DNA of 64,000 nucleotides from Turritopsis dohrnii (GCA_027922465.2 BQMF02000100.1:806001-870000); one strand, 5' to 3'. Shown: positions 11,509-24,019, counted from the stretch's first letter. Program-made: numbers and translations. The notes: generated by a model from the sequence alone, not told the origin.

Positions 11509-14500
11509 TGTTACACCGTCAAATGTAGTAACTCCGTTAAATGTAGTAACTCCGTTAAATGTAGTAAATTTTCTACGACAAAATGTAGTAATTCCGTTAA
11601 ATGTAGTAAAAATCTCCGTCAAATGTAGTAAACCTACGACAAATGTAGTAAACACTTTAAGTTTGGAATGAGCCATAATTAGGCCAAACACGTGAAGCTC
11701 TTCACCAGGTAACTTTTCAGGGGTTATCAGGTGGCCGCATAATTAAAACCAAAATTGCACATGGGCAAAAAAAAGAAAAAGACGCTAATATGAGCTGAAT
11801 GAGCCGTAAATAGGAAAAACACATTAAGGTCTTCGCCAAGTAATTTTTCCAGTGCTATCAGGTGGTTGTGTAATAAGCCTAGAATTTGCGATTGCGCATT
11901 TAGAGCCTGTTAGTACACGTAAAATCAGTCATAACTAGGCAAAACACATGAACGTCTTCACCAGGTAACTTTTCAAAAGCTAACAGGTGGCCATATAATA
12001 AAATCTTGGCCATATAATAAAATCAAAAATCGCACATGCGCAGTAGGAATATGCTAGTATGAGGTAAATAAGCCATAATTAGCCAAAACACATGAAGGTT
12101 TTCATCATGTAATATTCCAGGTGTTATGAAGTGGCCATATAATAGATCCCAATTTCGCGCATGCGCAGTGAAAACATTTGGGTAGAATTACGACAAGAAA
12201 AGTAAAGTTCATGTAAATACACATGTACGTTCAGTACTGGTAACAAAACATAAGAAGTGTTTGTTTGAAGGTATCCTGAATTCAATTGACGTCACACATA
12301 CAAGGGTTTACCTCTTTCTCACAAACTGAGAGTCGGTTAGAAATGAAATATTTAATTAAAAAGTGACAATATGCTAACTCCCTATGTCCCAGTTAAATCA
12401 ATGAGTTCAGGATACCTTTAACAATAACAGAACAAGTACTTATTCAAAGGATTTTATAAAGAGACCCTATGCAAATGCAATTCAATGATTTTCAACGATG
12501 ATAACCAAAGAAGTAAAACAAATATTTGAGTTTTAAAATATCCTCCATTGAAGGATAACGGAGCATGTAGAATGATCTTATGCAAAATTGTCTAGTAGTA
12601 TAAATTTACGGCCAAGCTATACTTTTAATTATATACCACCCATGCCCAGCAGCCAGAGTTATAAGCGCACTATTCCACTTCACACGCCTACAAATTTTTG
12701 TTGGTCTTTGCAAACTTTTCAATAACGTTTCTCCCAGTAAGCATCCGACGTTTAAATGACGGTCAGGATTTGGTCACATTAACGTCGCGACCAAAACTGA
12801 CCAAAGCTAACGTTTATTCGACGTCGTGTTATGGTCATAGTTAGTCATGACCATATCTGACGATCATATGACAAAGATGTAAAAATCATAATAATGAACG
12901 AAAAGCAACTTTTGTTGCTAGCTATATCTACATTTTTTTCTCTTATAATTGCACAAAAATATGTTTCCTACTCCAATAACGGTAAATGAATCGATGACGT
13001 CATGTTCACGTTCAAACAACGGTCATTACAACGTCGATATGACGTCGCTCTTTTCTTAGGAGTTTGATCACAAAAAAACATAAAATGCGTGAAAAGCAAG
13101 AGAAGCGATAATGGAATAAAAACACTGTCACAGGCACAACAGAATTTAATTCCTTAAAACTAAACCCAAACTAAATAAGTGATTTTTAGAAACGTTGGGG
13201 AGACGTCGTAACAACCGTTTCTTCGACGTCCATACAACGTCATTTACATTCATTATAATCAAAAAAATAATACGCAAAGCTGTGAAGGAAATTAACAATC
13301 CAATTTTCAGCTATTTTCCCGCTGTTTTTTGTATTTCTTTGTTAGCCCTGTAAGCACAAAGACATTGTTTCAACGTTGTTTCGACGTCGTATTCCATTGT
13401 CGCATGACGGTCGTTTCATGGTCGAAATGGAAACAACAAAACAACGTCGGATTTTGACGTCAAAACAGCGATTAAGAAGACTCAAAAATGACGTTGCACG
13501 GACGTTGTGCAACGGTCAAAAGAACGAAAACAACATTGCATTGACGTACGTCTCAGAGAATTTCGGTCTGAGATTTTAACAAGCTATAACTTTTCACACA
13601 TATATCAGAATTTAGAGATTTTTACATCATTCGATAGCATTTCTTCCAAGGATTTTAAAAACCTATATTTCAAATAATTTAGTCCAACAACTTTGTAGTA
13701 AAAAGGATTTCTTTAAACTGTCACGGTCATTAACTCCTTAATGGTTAATAAAAGTAAGTTTTCACGTGCGATTGTTCTTTTGTTTATTAAGAACATGTCG
13801 TGGTGTTATTGAACACACTAAAATTATAATCTCATCACAAAGTTAAAAATTGTGAGACGGGGGCTTCTACAAAATATTTTGGACATCATTATGAGCATTC
13901 TTTAGTTGCTACAAAAACTTTTCTCCACTGAGATCCAGAGTCTATCAGAGTTGAAAAGTAAAATTGTTGACGTCGCAAATAATCTTAGACAAAATAAAAA
14001 TTTTATTCGCCACCCTTTATGACAGCAAGAGCATATCGCTGTGTCCAAAGAAACGGGGAACATGTTAAGACAGCTTAAAGTTTTGTTTTTAATGACTCTT
14101 GTGTTTTACTGTCACTTTGTTATTGTTTTTGAAAATGACCTTTGATAGCTGTTATTGAAAGATGTGTTAATTAACCACTAAGAAGATAATTGGATTTGTT
14201 CATGGTAAAATCCTTAACTGTTTCCAAACTAAAAGGTTTTGGAGAACAAAATGTATATTTTTAAAATCTATGAACAAAATTCTATCGAATGGTGTAGCAA
14301 TTGTTAAAATCTGATATATGTGTGAAAAGTTATGAGCTGTTAAAATCTCAGACCGAAATTCTCTGGGACACACTGTAGTTGATAATTAGTTGATAATTTG
14401 TTTTTTTTCACGTATGAATTGCCCTGCTTATTTTTCTTTTGTTTCTTGCGTCTTTTGTTCTGTCCCTCGGGACTCGCAGGGCTTGTCTTTTTATTCGCAT

Positions 14501-16105
14501 CTTTTTAGTGTATTCGTGTCTTAGCATTCACGTATGAGAACAGTCTGAAGAGACATAAGAGATACTTTGAATGATACAAATGATATTTTGACATTTGAAT
14601 ACATTTGTTATAAAGTTAACACTACTGCCACTATAGACTTTTGGTTATACGTATTTAGCTTATACAGAAATATGTTGGCATACATTTATTTAACATTAAA
14701 ACCAATGCATTTTTTCTGGACTTAAAACGAAAGCAAAATTTAAATTCGAAATAGCATTCAAAATTACCTTCCGAACAAGAAATTATACAATATCATGGTC
14801 CTTTTACGTCATAAAAACGTCGAAACAACGTCTCATCTGACCACCAGACGACTGTCAAGCGACGGTCAGAAGTGACTGTCATATGACGTTATCTTGACGT
14901 CATAATGTTTACTGATATCATGGTCTTTTTACGTCATATAAACGTCGAAGCAATGTCTCATCGACCGTCGGAAATGACCGTAAGATGACCGTCACTTTTC
15001 GACGTCACAACTATGTTGCATTTCTGACCACCAGGCGACCGTCAAGGCGACATCGGTCAGAGGTGACCGTCATATGACGTTATCCTGACGTCATAATGTT
15101 TACTGGGTTATAAGTACAAAACTTTACCACTTACTCTGCCACATACGATGATTTTATTAACAGAGACCACTTGCTCATGCCAAGTGACTTGACAAATATA
15201 AGTTCATGTCAGAATTATCTGGAACTTGTTTATTTGAAAGTAAATGTTAAAGAGAACTGACATATACTTTTAGTGAAGATTTCTATTCCGCAAAAAAAAA
15301 AAAAAAAAAAAAATATTACGCAACATAATGATGGAAAACAATAGCCTGAATTTATAAAGTTTGAAAAATTACCTGGTTAAGACCTTCGAGGGTTTTAACT
15401 TATTATGGCTCATTAACCTCATACAAGTATATGTCTACTGCGCATGAGCGATTTTTGGTTTCATTTTATGGCTACTTAACAGCCCTTACAAAACTAATTG
15501 ATGAAGACGTTTATGTGTTTCGCCTCTTTGTGACCCATTTTTCTTCTATTGACAGTCTCTTACTGCGCAAATTCCAAGCTTATCACGGAACCACCTGATA
15601 GCACTGAAAAATTACGTAGTGAAGACTTTGATGTGGTTTGCCTAATTATGGCTCACTTAGGTCATGTTATAGGGGTGTTTCACTGCACATGCGCGATTTT
15701 TGGTTTTATTGTATGGCCACCTGATAGCCTTTGAAAAGTTACCTGGTGAAGACGTTCATGTGTTTTGCTTAATTATGACTGATTTTACGTGTACTAACAT
15801 GCTGTGAATACGCATGCGCAAATTCCAGGCCTATTACACAGACACCTGATAGCACTAGAAAAATTACTTGGCGAAGAATGTGTTTTTCCTGATTACGGCT
15901 CATTCAGCTTATATTAGCGTCTTTTTTACTGCGCATGCGCGATTTTGGTTTTAATTATGCATCCACCTGATAGCCCCTGAAAAGTTACCTGGTGAAGACC
16001 TTCACGTGTTTGGCCTATATATGGCTCATTCCAAACTTAAGGTGTTTACTACATTTGTCGTAGGTTTACTACATTTGACGGAGTTACTACATTTGACGGT
16101 GTAAC
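11509..16105. mobile_element. Large foldback element with tandem-repeat arms
   Basis: Both ends read TGTTACACCGTCAAATGTAG going inward. Each arm starts with short AAATGTAGTAA repeats. About four units of roughly 130 bp follow, each carrying words such as CACCAGGTAACTTTTC, GGTGGCCATATAATA and GCGCATGCGCA. The arms cover about 11509-12180 and 15370-16105. A second TIR element is nested in the middle (12733-15107). I see no transposase. Confidence 0.7.
12733..15107. mobile_element. GACGTC/GACGGTC-rich TIR element nested in the foldback element
   Basis: Starts CCCAGTAAGCATCCGACG at 12733 and ends CATAATGTTTACTGGG at 15107. Subterminal regions are dense in ACGTC, GACGGTC and CGACGTC words, as in the element at 8983-9757, so the two look related. 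An internal GTAAGCACAAAGAC block near 13350 suggests a further nested copy. The open frame at 13376-13579 only reads this repeat. No transposase seen. Confidence 0.6.
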
Positions 16106-16698
16106 ATTCACTGCAGTGATGATCTCTGTTTCATCAGAAAGCTTACAACTTATCTGGAAAACATTGTTCAAGGATCAAACAGTTTATAATAATTTATAAC
16201 ATTGTTTCTGTTCGTTCAAACAGAGAATTAAGTGTACTTTCGTCAATGTCATTTTCCTCATTTATATCAACATTGATCTCAAAATCAAAATAGGAATTTA
16301 CATGTTTGCTTAGCTGATCACGAGAAAGCAATGTATACGAATATTATTCTCGTCAAAAGATCTCGTCAAAACACAAGCTTACTTTCGTAATGCTATCATC
16401 TAAATAGTTCTAATAATTTTGCAGATAATTAATTATGCAGAATTGATAAAAAGACATTACCTGAAGTCACATATTTTGAAAAAATTAACAACAGATATCG
16501 AGATCTGACTTACGACTTCTATTACGAGGAACAATAGACTTCCATGTTGTATACGGCCATCAGTAATTACAACAGGGATGATACAAAGGAAATTTCATCG
16601 ATGTTATTCCATCTCTTTTCGTATTTCTATGTTATTAGAGAAACATGAAACCGTGAAAAAGTTACAATCGGAAATACCGGTCGGTTTGTTTGTTTATA
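16106..16698. other. Spacer with no recognised feature
   Basis: AT-rich, short frames only. No repeat ends or RNA boxes seen. Confidence 0.4.
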
Positions 16699-16795
16699 AA
16701 CTAATATAAATTAACTAATATAAATTAACTAATATAAATTAACTAATATAAATTAATGAGGAAAGTTCGATAAATCGAACTTTCCTCATTAATTT
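16699..16795. repeat. Four exact 14-bp repeats merging into a perfect 22-bp hairpin
   Basis: AACTAATATAAATT occurs four times without change at 16699-16754. The last copy overlaps the left arm (16750-16771) of a perfect inverted repeat whose right arm is 16774-16795, separated by only two A. The arms contain GAGGAAAGTTCGAT. As RNA this would be a very stable AU-rich stem. Confidence 0.9.
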
Positions 16796-17773
16796 CGTCA
16801 TCTTATTCTGCTTTGAAGAAAGTTAACTAAAATCTACCTATGCATTTCCGAAATTTGGTTCGTGGGAGAATTACACTTTAAAAAAGCCTTCTTGTATAAT
16901 TGGGAAAGTTAAATACATTTTTAATTAAACATTTTTCGCAATTTCTGATCTTTAATACATACCTACTGCCACGAGTGTGATTTACTTTGATAGATAAAGG
17001 AACGTCTCGTTTTGGCGATGAATCTCCCTCATTCAGACTCCATTTTTGACCTTGAACGTGTCAACGTGTGTGGTTTGTGTGTGTGTGATTTTGTTAAAAT
17101 CTATCTTTATGCTTGGCTTTAGGATTTAAGATTCCAGATATCTGACAATCAACCAAACCCTTCCAGTGATATTACTTCACATCTTAATCGACCATCAAAA
17201 ATTTAATTACATTTTTCCAAGACATTTTCCTTATTTTTACAAAAACCACTTTTTCATTTTTCACAAAATTATACTAGCCGATAGAACTTGAAAATGGCTT
17301 TCCGTTGATGTAAAAATTATAATTCAGTATATTCATTTAAAAAAACAGCTTTAAAATTTCACTTTCCAACATTATGAAACACACTGTACATTATCATTTT
17401 AATGGATCAGTTTAAATTGTTTTAAATTGTTCTATTTTATGACGGTTTTGCCCACTTAAGACGTGTTAATGATGATAAACATGTTAATGATGTTATTATC
17501 TTCCCAATGGTCTCATTACGGTAGACTCTCTTACTAAACAAATTCCACATAAAAAAGCTTTTGTTTAAAACACGTCGCCGAGTTCGTTGCCATTGCGATT
17601 GCTAAAGCTCCCTATTTTCTAGTCAATCCGCTCAACTTTGTTTACACGAAATCTTTCGTTTTTTCGTCATTGTTTACACAAATGCAATGGAAAGTTTCTA
17701 ATCAATGTCCATTGCAGGCAGACCCAGAAAACCCAAGTTATAAAATCGAGTTGTGAAGTCGAAATATGGATTA
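16796..17773. other. Spacer left of the Helitron array
   Basis: No gene recognised. It contains only short AT-rich frames. Confidence 0.35.
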
Positions 17774-18747
17774 CTAGTAACCCGTGTAAAAAGTTTTTAC
17801 AGGTTTTAATCTATGTGAGCTGAACAGAGAGAAAGCCTTAGTATAATGAATTTTGGTATGATAAAGATAAAGATTGGATGTAGAATGTTTAGAATTTAGT
17901 ATCCCGTGTAGAACAGCGTGTAGCACACGGGTTTTAATTCATCAAAAATAAAAATACGCGCTGTGCATCCACTTTTTTCACTTTTTAAATTGAAGATGCA
18001 ATGCAATGGTTCCCCTTGATTAAAGATATCTAACGTCAATACAGAAAAAAACACTCTTCACTCTTTTAATTAAAAATCTCTAGGTATTCCGGCTAAAGCA
18101 TATTTAGTTCAACACTGGAGTTATGAACAAAAAAACTTTTAAATCAGAAGATCCGAAACACATCAACATATTCGTAATAAATCTTTCACGATACGATATA
18201 TGCAGTAGTAAAAATAAATTGTGCGTACAGGTAAACAACAAAAAGATTAAAATCGCTGTAACTGTTTATGGAATCCACACCCCAATGTAAATAAAGGCCA
18301 AACGCGAAAGTCGTAAAAGTGCCAAAATGTGAATCGTAAACAATTGCGATTTTCTTTACGAATCCAGAGCGTCATGATTAAAAACCATGATATTCATTTC
18401 CTCAATCGCGTATTATTTGAAAGTAATGACGTAGAAACCCTATTAATACTATAAGAAAAACAAAACAAACAAACAAAAAGGTTCTAAAGCGTACTTACCC
18501 TAAAAACATAAATAAATCTTCGCGCAATACTTTCGTTGTTGTCTATTGTTTCTTGATCTCGCGAATAATCAAAACATTTGAAACGATTATATGCAATGCA
18601 ATGTTTTCCCCTATACTAATCGTAGAAAAATATTAACCGCCGTGGTCTGACACTCCATTATGAATAAGTGACCGCAAAAACGACCCGAAATTTTAGAGAG
18701 TGAAAGCGTGAAAAAAGTGGTATGCACAGCGCGTATTAGTATATAGA
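17774..18747 (-). mobile_element. Helitron, first of a head-to-tail array
   Basis: On the minus strand it begins TCTATATACTAATACGCG (at 18747) and ends ACGGGTTACTAG (at 17774). A TGTAAAAA/TTTTTACA hairpin lies just inside the 3' end. The left neighbour base is A (17773). The next element's CTAG starts at 18748 with no base between. There is no helicase ORF. A second CCCGTGT...ACACGGG stem at 17902-17936 could mark an older internal end. Confidence 0.7.
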
Positions 18748-19067
18748 CTAGACGCCAAGGCGTCGTCGCACGCCGCCAACGATCGACATGCATTTCAGGT
18801 AAAACATTTCTTACCGGTTTTTATTTCGAAAATGATCTCTTTATTCAAATCCCGTGTACGCGTATAAAAGTTGTTGTATGTACTGATAAAAAAAACTGAC
18901 GTCAAATCAATGATACAGTAGAATCTGACGTCATTATAGAGAAAAAAACGTTCTCACTGCTGCGTGGTTTTACGCGGACAATATAGGAAATCCTACGTAA
19001 AATTTAGTTAAATATATCACTCTCTAAAATAAAAGTGTGACACACAACGCGAATTAGTATAATAAGA
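18748..19067 (-). mobile_element. Short Helitron (320 bp)
   Basis: Minus-strand reading: 5' TCTTATTATACTAATTCGCG, 3' GACGCCTTGGCGTCTAG with a GACGCC/GGCGTC stem touching the terminal CTAG. It is nearly identical in length and sequence to the copy at 26996-27317. It abuts other Helitrons on both sides. Confidence 0.8.
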
Positions 19068-19579
19068 CTAGTATCTGGCGTAAAAGTTTTTTACGGCTTG
19101 AATATCGAAAAGGATGTGTCGAAAATAGGTGACGAAAAATTAAATCACAAAATCGTAACTGGAAAGTGTTCCCATGTTGTAGAGCTCGAAAAGCTGATCA
19201 AAAAAGTGTATGGGATCGTTTCGCTACGACCAACGGTTGCAGAGATATCGTCGATCAAAGATTTCAATGACGTCATATCCGCAGTACCAAATAAAATTTA
19301 GACCCAAATGTTGCGTCACCCCATCACCCGTATCGCGGACCCCAGAAAACGTCAGTTATCCCTATTGGTTCTCGCGTTCGATTGGGGTTGCATTGCAATG
19401 GCTCCCCCGTGATACGACAAAAATAACTGACGTCACGCCGCGTGCAATTAGACTAATCGTCAATTATCAATGGTCTAACGAAAAAATGACCACGATTAAG
19501 AAGATTTTGACCATTAAAAATACAAAAACACAACACTCTCTAAAATAAAAGTGGTATGCACAACGCGGATTAGTATATA
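19068..19579 (-). mobile_element. Helitron with short conserved ORF segment
   Basis: The 3' CTAG is at 19068, and CGTAAAA/TTTTACG forms the terminal hairpin. The 5' end near 19579 reads TATATACTAATCCGCG on the minus strand and lacks the last TC. The interior (19098-19310) matches an inverted fragment at about 37568-37890. Confidence 0.6.
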
Positions 19580-19735
19580 CTAGTATCCCGGGTAAAAACT
19601 TTTTACCGAACTTAATTTTGAAAACATTAGGTCAAATCCACCATTCCTGTGGTACGTACGCGTCGCTCGCCACCCATGTTCAGTATGCGTTGAGTCACAG
19701 AATTTAACTCGTGTAAAAGTTTCTTTTCAGGCATT
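19580..19735 (-). mobile_element. Helitron 3' end fragment
   Basis: CTAGTATCCCGGGTAAAAAC starts right after the previous element. GGTAAAAA/TTTTTACC forms the 3' hairpin. A second Helitron-like block (GTCGCTCGCCACCCATG) begins near 19666. The 5' end of this copy was not found. Confidence 0.5.
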
Positions 19736-21421
19736 AATTTGTTATTACATTCAGAAGATTAAAAACAGAAACAAATAGCAACATGGCTCAGAATAATATA
19801 TTCATACACAGAAGAGAAGTAAGTTTAATGTAAAAAAATGGCAATATATAACACAGAACTGTTTACCCAGACATACGAAACCAAACATTACAAAATGTTA
19901 ATTCAAAACAAATTGATGCCTTCCAACTTTTTCTTTTGTTCCAAAGTTACTACTCGACTGCAACCGTTAATGAATTTTTGAAATGATATATAGTCTTTTC
20001 TTCCCAAAACCATCAACGTCATGATTAAAACCATGAGTTTCATTTCTTAATGCTTTTTTTATTATTACCTAAAAAATTAATACTTGAATTGTAATACCGA
20101 AAACCTAATCATGCTTTAAGAATATTGAAATAAACAACAACAACAACAACAACAACAAAAATGCAATTCAACTACGCATTCATCCTAAAAACAATAACTC
20201 AAAACAATAAAACACCGTAATAATAATTGTAGTACTGTAATACCGAAAACCTAATCATGCTATAACAATATTGAAATAAACAACAACAAAAAATGAAATT
20301 CAACTACGCATTTATCCTTAAAACAAAAATTTACCCAGAAGATAAAAAGTCACAAATAAAATCATAATGCCAAACTTATATATATACCCAGGTACGTAAA
20401 CGATTACCATAACACAAAATAATGCATAAACATTTCATTGCACAGTAATAACTAATGAACTTCTTAAATACATAATCCATTCACATCTACCTTATGAATA
20501 ATGATTAAAAACACAAACGTAATGACAGAATTTATATATCTAAAGAGTTTATAAAAAATTGAAAACAACCACATTTTTAATTTGAGTTAAAATCTCCTCT
20601 GGTTAATTCACAACAGTTAAACAACCCTTTATTCTTATTTATCCAGCGTACCAACTGTGTTATAACTAAATAGATTTATACTATTTTAACTTTAGCTGAA
20701 CTTCAAACAAAATGGGATATATACCTTTCAATGCCAATTCACATGTTAGTAAACTAAACAGCATTGATCATCTTCTGTAGACATTTTCAAACACTTCTAA
20801 ACTCTTTACTTCTATATTCATACCTGTAAACAAATTACTAATACTTTATTTACTTTCCAGCACAAACATACATAGGTATTTATAAAACACTTTCGCTACC
20901 ATTTTTTTTAAGTGAAATACATAAAACTGCTCTCTTCGTTTGGAAAAACTGCTAAACTTTCTGTATTTTCCAGTAGATTTTGTACTTTTTGGCAGGCAGA
21001 CAAAAGCATCAAGCATCGATATAAATTAGATACAATAGATACAATTAGACAGCATAACACATTCCCCACTCACTTCCACAGCGTCATGAGAAATAAAAAC
21101 ATTCATAGCTGTAGGACCATTTTTAATGTAATAATAGCGCGCGTTACCAAAACAAATTTCTCTCGGCTTCCTTTTCATCCAGCAGCATATACACATACTA
21201 AACGACAGAATAACTGAGACATCCACTCAAAGCTAAATCAATTAATCTTTCAAAACTAAATTAAAACCATTCCTTACTGTGTAAATAAACATCAAACTGC
21301 ATTTCTCCACTGCACTTTCTTCTGTATAGCGATATTTGATAACTAAAACGTAAACAAACAGTTAAAAACCTGTTCTTTTATTAATCTAAAATATTAAACA
21401 ATAAAAGTCTTATGATATTAC
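19736..21421. other. Non-coding stretch with a direct repeat and (CAA)n
   Basis: A block GTAATACCGAAAACCTAATC...CAACTACGCATT occurs at about 20091-20190 and again at about 20237-20325. The first copy has an expanded (AAC/CAA)n run at 20133-20158. The 101-codon frame at 20912-21217 looks like chance. No gene recognised. Confidence 0.5.
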
Positions 21422-21901
21422 GGTCTATTCTATAACTACAGACGAGTTTGTAGACGAGTCACAGACGAGTGTAGACGACTACAGACGAGTCACAGACGAG
21501 TGTAGACGACTACAGACGAGTCACAGACGAGTGTAGACGAGCCACAGACGAGTCACAGACGAGCCACAGACGAGTCACAGACGAGTCAAAAATGATTGTA
21601 GACGAGTAGCAAATAAGTTTAAACAAGTTAAGAATGACTTTGAGGCTTGATTTACCAAATAATTTTGTTGCAAATTATATAAAGCAGAGGAAATAATTTT
21701 TTGGGTTGTAAAGTACATAAAGGAAGACAACTATTGACTTGGGTAATAATGAAAACGATTGCTTTGTACTATGTAACTTCTATTATGAGAATAAACACAA
21801 CTTTTCAAGAAAAAGAAAAATTAAAACTTCATTGCTCTTCAAACATTCAACATGTCTATGAACTTTTGCCTGATATAACGGCAACCATGGCCCACCGTAA
21901 G

Positions 21902-21986
21902 AACAATGTATTATGGGTACCTCTGGGTTCTCTCGTTTTGCCGTGTTTGTTTAAATTTTTAACCCAGAGCTACCCATAATACATTG
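21902..21986. repeat. Short inverted repeat
   Basis: ACAATGTATTATGGGTAC...CTGGGTT returns inverted as AACCCAGAGCTACCCATAAT. Arms are about 27 bp and the loop about 30 bp. It is a MITE-like hairpin inside the larger element. Confidence 0.75.
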
Positions 21987-22113
21987 TGATTAATAATTGC
22001 AGCCGTATCAGACAAAAGGTCCATTAAATAAACGTCCCAGATGTTAAAAAGAGGATTTACAGTATGCATAAAAAATATTTGAAGATCTGCTTCTTAACTC
22101 TGAATGGTGTGAA

Positions 22114-22150
22114 ATTATAGTATGTTATAGTACTCATAACATACTATAAT
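22114..22150. repeat. 15-bp perfect hairpin
   Basis: ATTATAGTATGTTAT and its inverse flank a 7-nt loop AGTACTC. Confidence 0.85.
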
Positions 22151-22159
22151 AACAATGTC

Positions 22160-22245
22160 TCCTCAAGCAACCTCGAACCCAGGACTTCTTCTCATTTCTG
22201 ACAGGAAGACAGCTCATTCTCAACGCTCTCCGCTCATCTAGGCTG
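22160..22245 (-). repeat. Possible tRNA-like (SINE or pseudogene) segment
   Basis: The minus strand reads GGGTTCGAGGTT, close to a B box, about 60 nt after a GAGCGGAGAGC motif that resembles part of an A box with a long variable arm. Pairing is poor, so this is weak evidence. Confidence 0.25.
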
Positions 22246-22390
22246 TCAGAAAACGAATAGAGGCGCTGAAATTGAGGCTACTCAGCAGGATCAATATTTA
22301 AAAGAGAGAGGACGTGATTCGCTTGTCCCCAGTGCCCTGTTTTCGTTACACACTTTTTTCATAAGCAATATTGTTGTAAACACAGGTGTA

Positions 22391-22457
22391 AAACTCGAAT
22401 AAGCACCCTGGGTGCTTATCAAACTTTTGATTTTCACCCTGGGCGCTTATTCGAATC
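22391..22457. repeat. Short hairpin with AATAAGCACCCTGGG arms
   Basis: CTCGAATAAGCACCC at the left pairs with GGGCGCTTATTCGAA at the right. The centre repeats the CACCCTGGG word. It resembles a minimal MITE. Confidence 0.7.
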
Positions 22458-23149
22458 ATTATGGTATGCAAAAAAGGCAGTGAATTTACCTCCTGTTATC
22501 ACACAATCATCGTCTTCGCTACTGATTTCCATCGCTTCTTGCTTCGCTTCATCACTACCAAAACCTAATTAAGTAAGAAGGGGGTGTAGTGGTAGGAATT
22601 ATAGTTTTTTGTCTCGTCACCAGAAACATGATTCATTTACACGAATCTTTTCCCAAAATGCTCGAAGGCAAAATAAATTTTCCAACAGAAAAAAAATAAC
22701 AACATATAAATAAATAAAAAATAAGCATACCCTGAAATTAAACTTTTGTGGCAACCCTTTTTTGGGGGCCTTCGTCCATCTTTTTCGGGGTTATATCCTG
22801 TCGTTTTTTCTCCATTATTTTATCGTTTATTTTGTTTGCAAGCTACACTTCTTTCACAAATCGTGTTACACCTTACAACATTTTGTTAACACATTCGAAA
22901 GTGAAAGATCAGCTACCTCTCCTTCGCTTTTGAAGAGACAGAGAGTATGGCGACATGAACCAAAAACGGTTTGTCGGTTAAAATCATTTCATTGGTAGGA
23001 AAATTTACGAGTAAATATAAAATAAAATAAAATATGTACGTGTGCGTAACATCTTCTTCATGTTTCGGTTAAGAGGGAGCGGTAAAGAAGTTTATTTGAG
23101 AAAAAGGATCGTGAAATAAGTTGTGTGGAGGAGTGCAGTGTGTGTCTAT

Positions 23150-24019
23150 ATATATATAACAATCAGGGGAATTCCTTATAGTCAGGCCTTAAGGCTAAAT
23201 AGAATTTGTTCAGAGGGTATTTATTTTGATAAAAGGTGCAATGACCTAGAAAAGTGGTTGGGAGAGCGAGGTTACAGTGACAAACTTGTTAGAGCTCAGA
23301 TCCTTAAAGCAAGAAAATTTAAAAGGGATGACCTTCTTTACAGAGAGAGTCGTAAGAGTCAAGGCTCAGTCTTGACTCTCAATATTACGTACCATCCAAC
23401 GTTTTCTCGTCTTAAGAAAACTCTTTCTGATATACATTTACTTTTAACTCCTGATGAGGAACACCGCAAAGTTTTCTACCAAACACCGATGGTGGGTTTT
23501 AAACGTGGTAAAAGCCTAAGGGACCTTTTAGTTCGTGCGCAGCTCCCAAAATCTAAAGAGGGTACTGCAGGGTGTAGCAAGTGTGGTAGTAAACGTTGTG
23601 AAGTTTGTTCTGCCATCAAGGAGACTGATAAGTTTTCGGACTGTTTCTCAGAGAATCATTACCATATAAAAGCAAACAATTTAAATTGTAATTCTAAGAA
23701 TGTTGTATATTTACTACAATGTAAAGTATGTAAGAAACAGTATGTGGGGAGCGCCACTACTAAATTCAGATTGCGTTTCAACAACTATAAATCTTGTAGT
23801 AGAAAACATGAGCAAGGAAAAACTGTTCCACAGGAGGTACTTCATGCTCATTTTAAAACGGAGGGTCATAACGGTATGGGAGACTGGGAGTTTATTTTGA
23901 TAGACCAGGCCAGCACACTTGATTCTGTACGGCGGAAAGAGTCTTTTTGGCAATATAAATTGAATACCTTTCTGCCAAACGGACTAAATGAGCGTGAAGT
24001 AACATTCGACTATGGTTAA
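23150..24019 (+). CDS. Penelope-like element C-terminal region with GIY-YIG endonuclease
   Basis: The open frame runs from 23123 and is protein-like from about 23160 (GIPYSQALRLNRICSEG) to the stop at 24017-24019. That opening is the segment that follows the fingers/palm of Penelope-type reverse transcriptases. Next comes a Cys cluster (CSKCGSKRCEVC) and a GIY-YIG nuclease core: NVVYLLQC, then QYVGSATTKFRLR, then a late Glu in RRKESFWQYKL. The function would be DNA nicking for retrotransposition. The reverse transcriptase part is missing, so this is an orphan endonuclease module. A CAG just before GGGAATTCC could be a splice acceptor. It lies alone within TIRs. It may be a 5'-truncated Penelope insertion, or a nuclease used by the TIR element. 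Confidence 0.8.
   Translation: MYITIRGIPYSQALRLNRICSEGIYFDKRCNDLEKWLGERGYSDKLVRAQILKARKFKRDDLLYRESRKSQGSVLTLNITYHPTFSRLKKTLSDIHLLLTPDEEHRKVFYQTPMVGFKRGKSLRDLLVRAQLPKSKEGTAGCSKCGSKRCEVCSAIKETDKFSDCFSENHYHIKANNLNCNSKNVVYLLQCKVCKKQYVGSATTKFRLRFNNYKSCSRKHEQGKTVPQEVLHAHFKTEGHNGMGDWEFILIDQASTLDSVRRKESFWQYKLNTFLPNGLNEREVTFDYG

Noticed and set aside
13376..13579. 67-codon frame
   Set aside because: It reads GACGTC-type repeats inside a non-coding TIR element.
20912..21217. 101-codon frame as a gene
   Set aside because: Composition is like translated AT-rich DNA, with no motif, no splice partner and an overlapping minus-strand frame of equal quality.
21430..21600. GACGAGTCACAGACGAGTG repeats looked at as a possible CRISPR-like array
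   Set aside because: Units are short and contiguous without unique spacers, and the same array is inverted at 24098-24290, so they are subterminal repeats of a TIR element.
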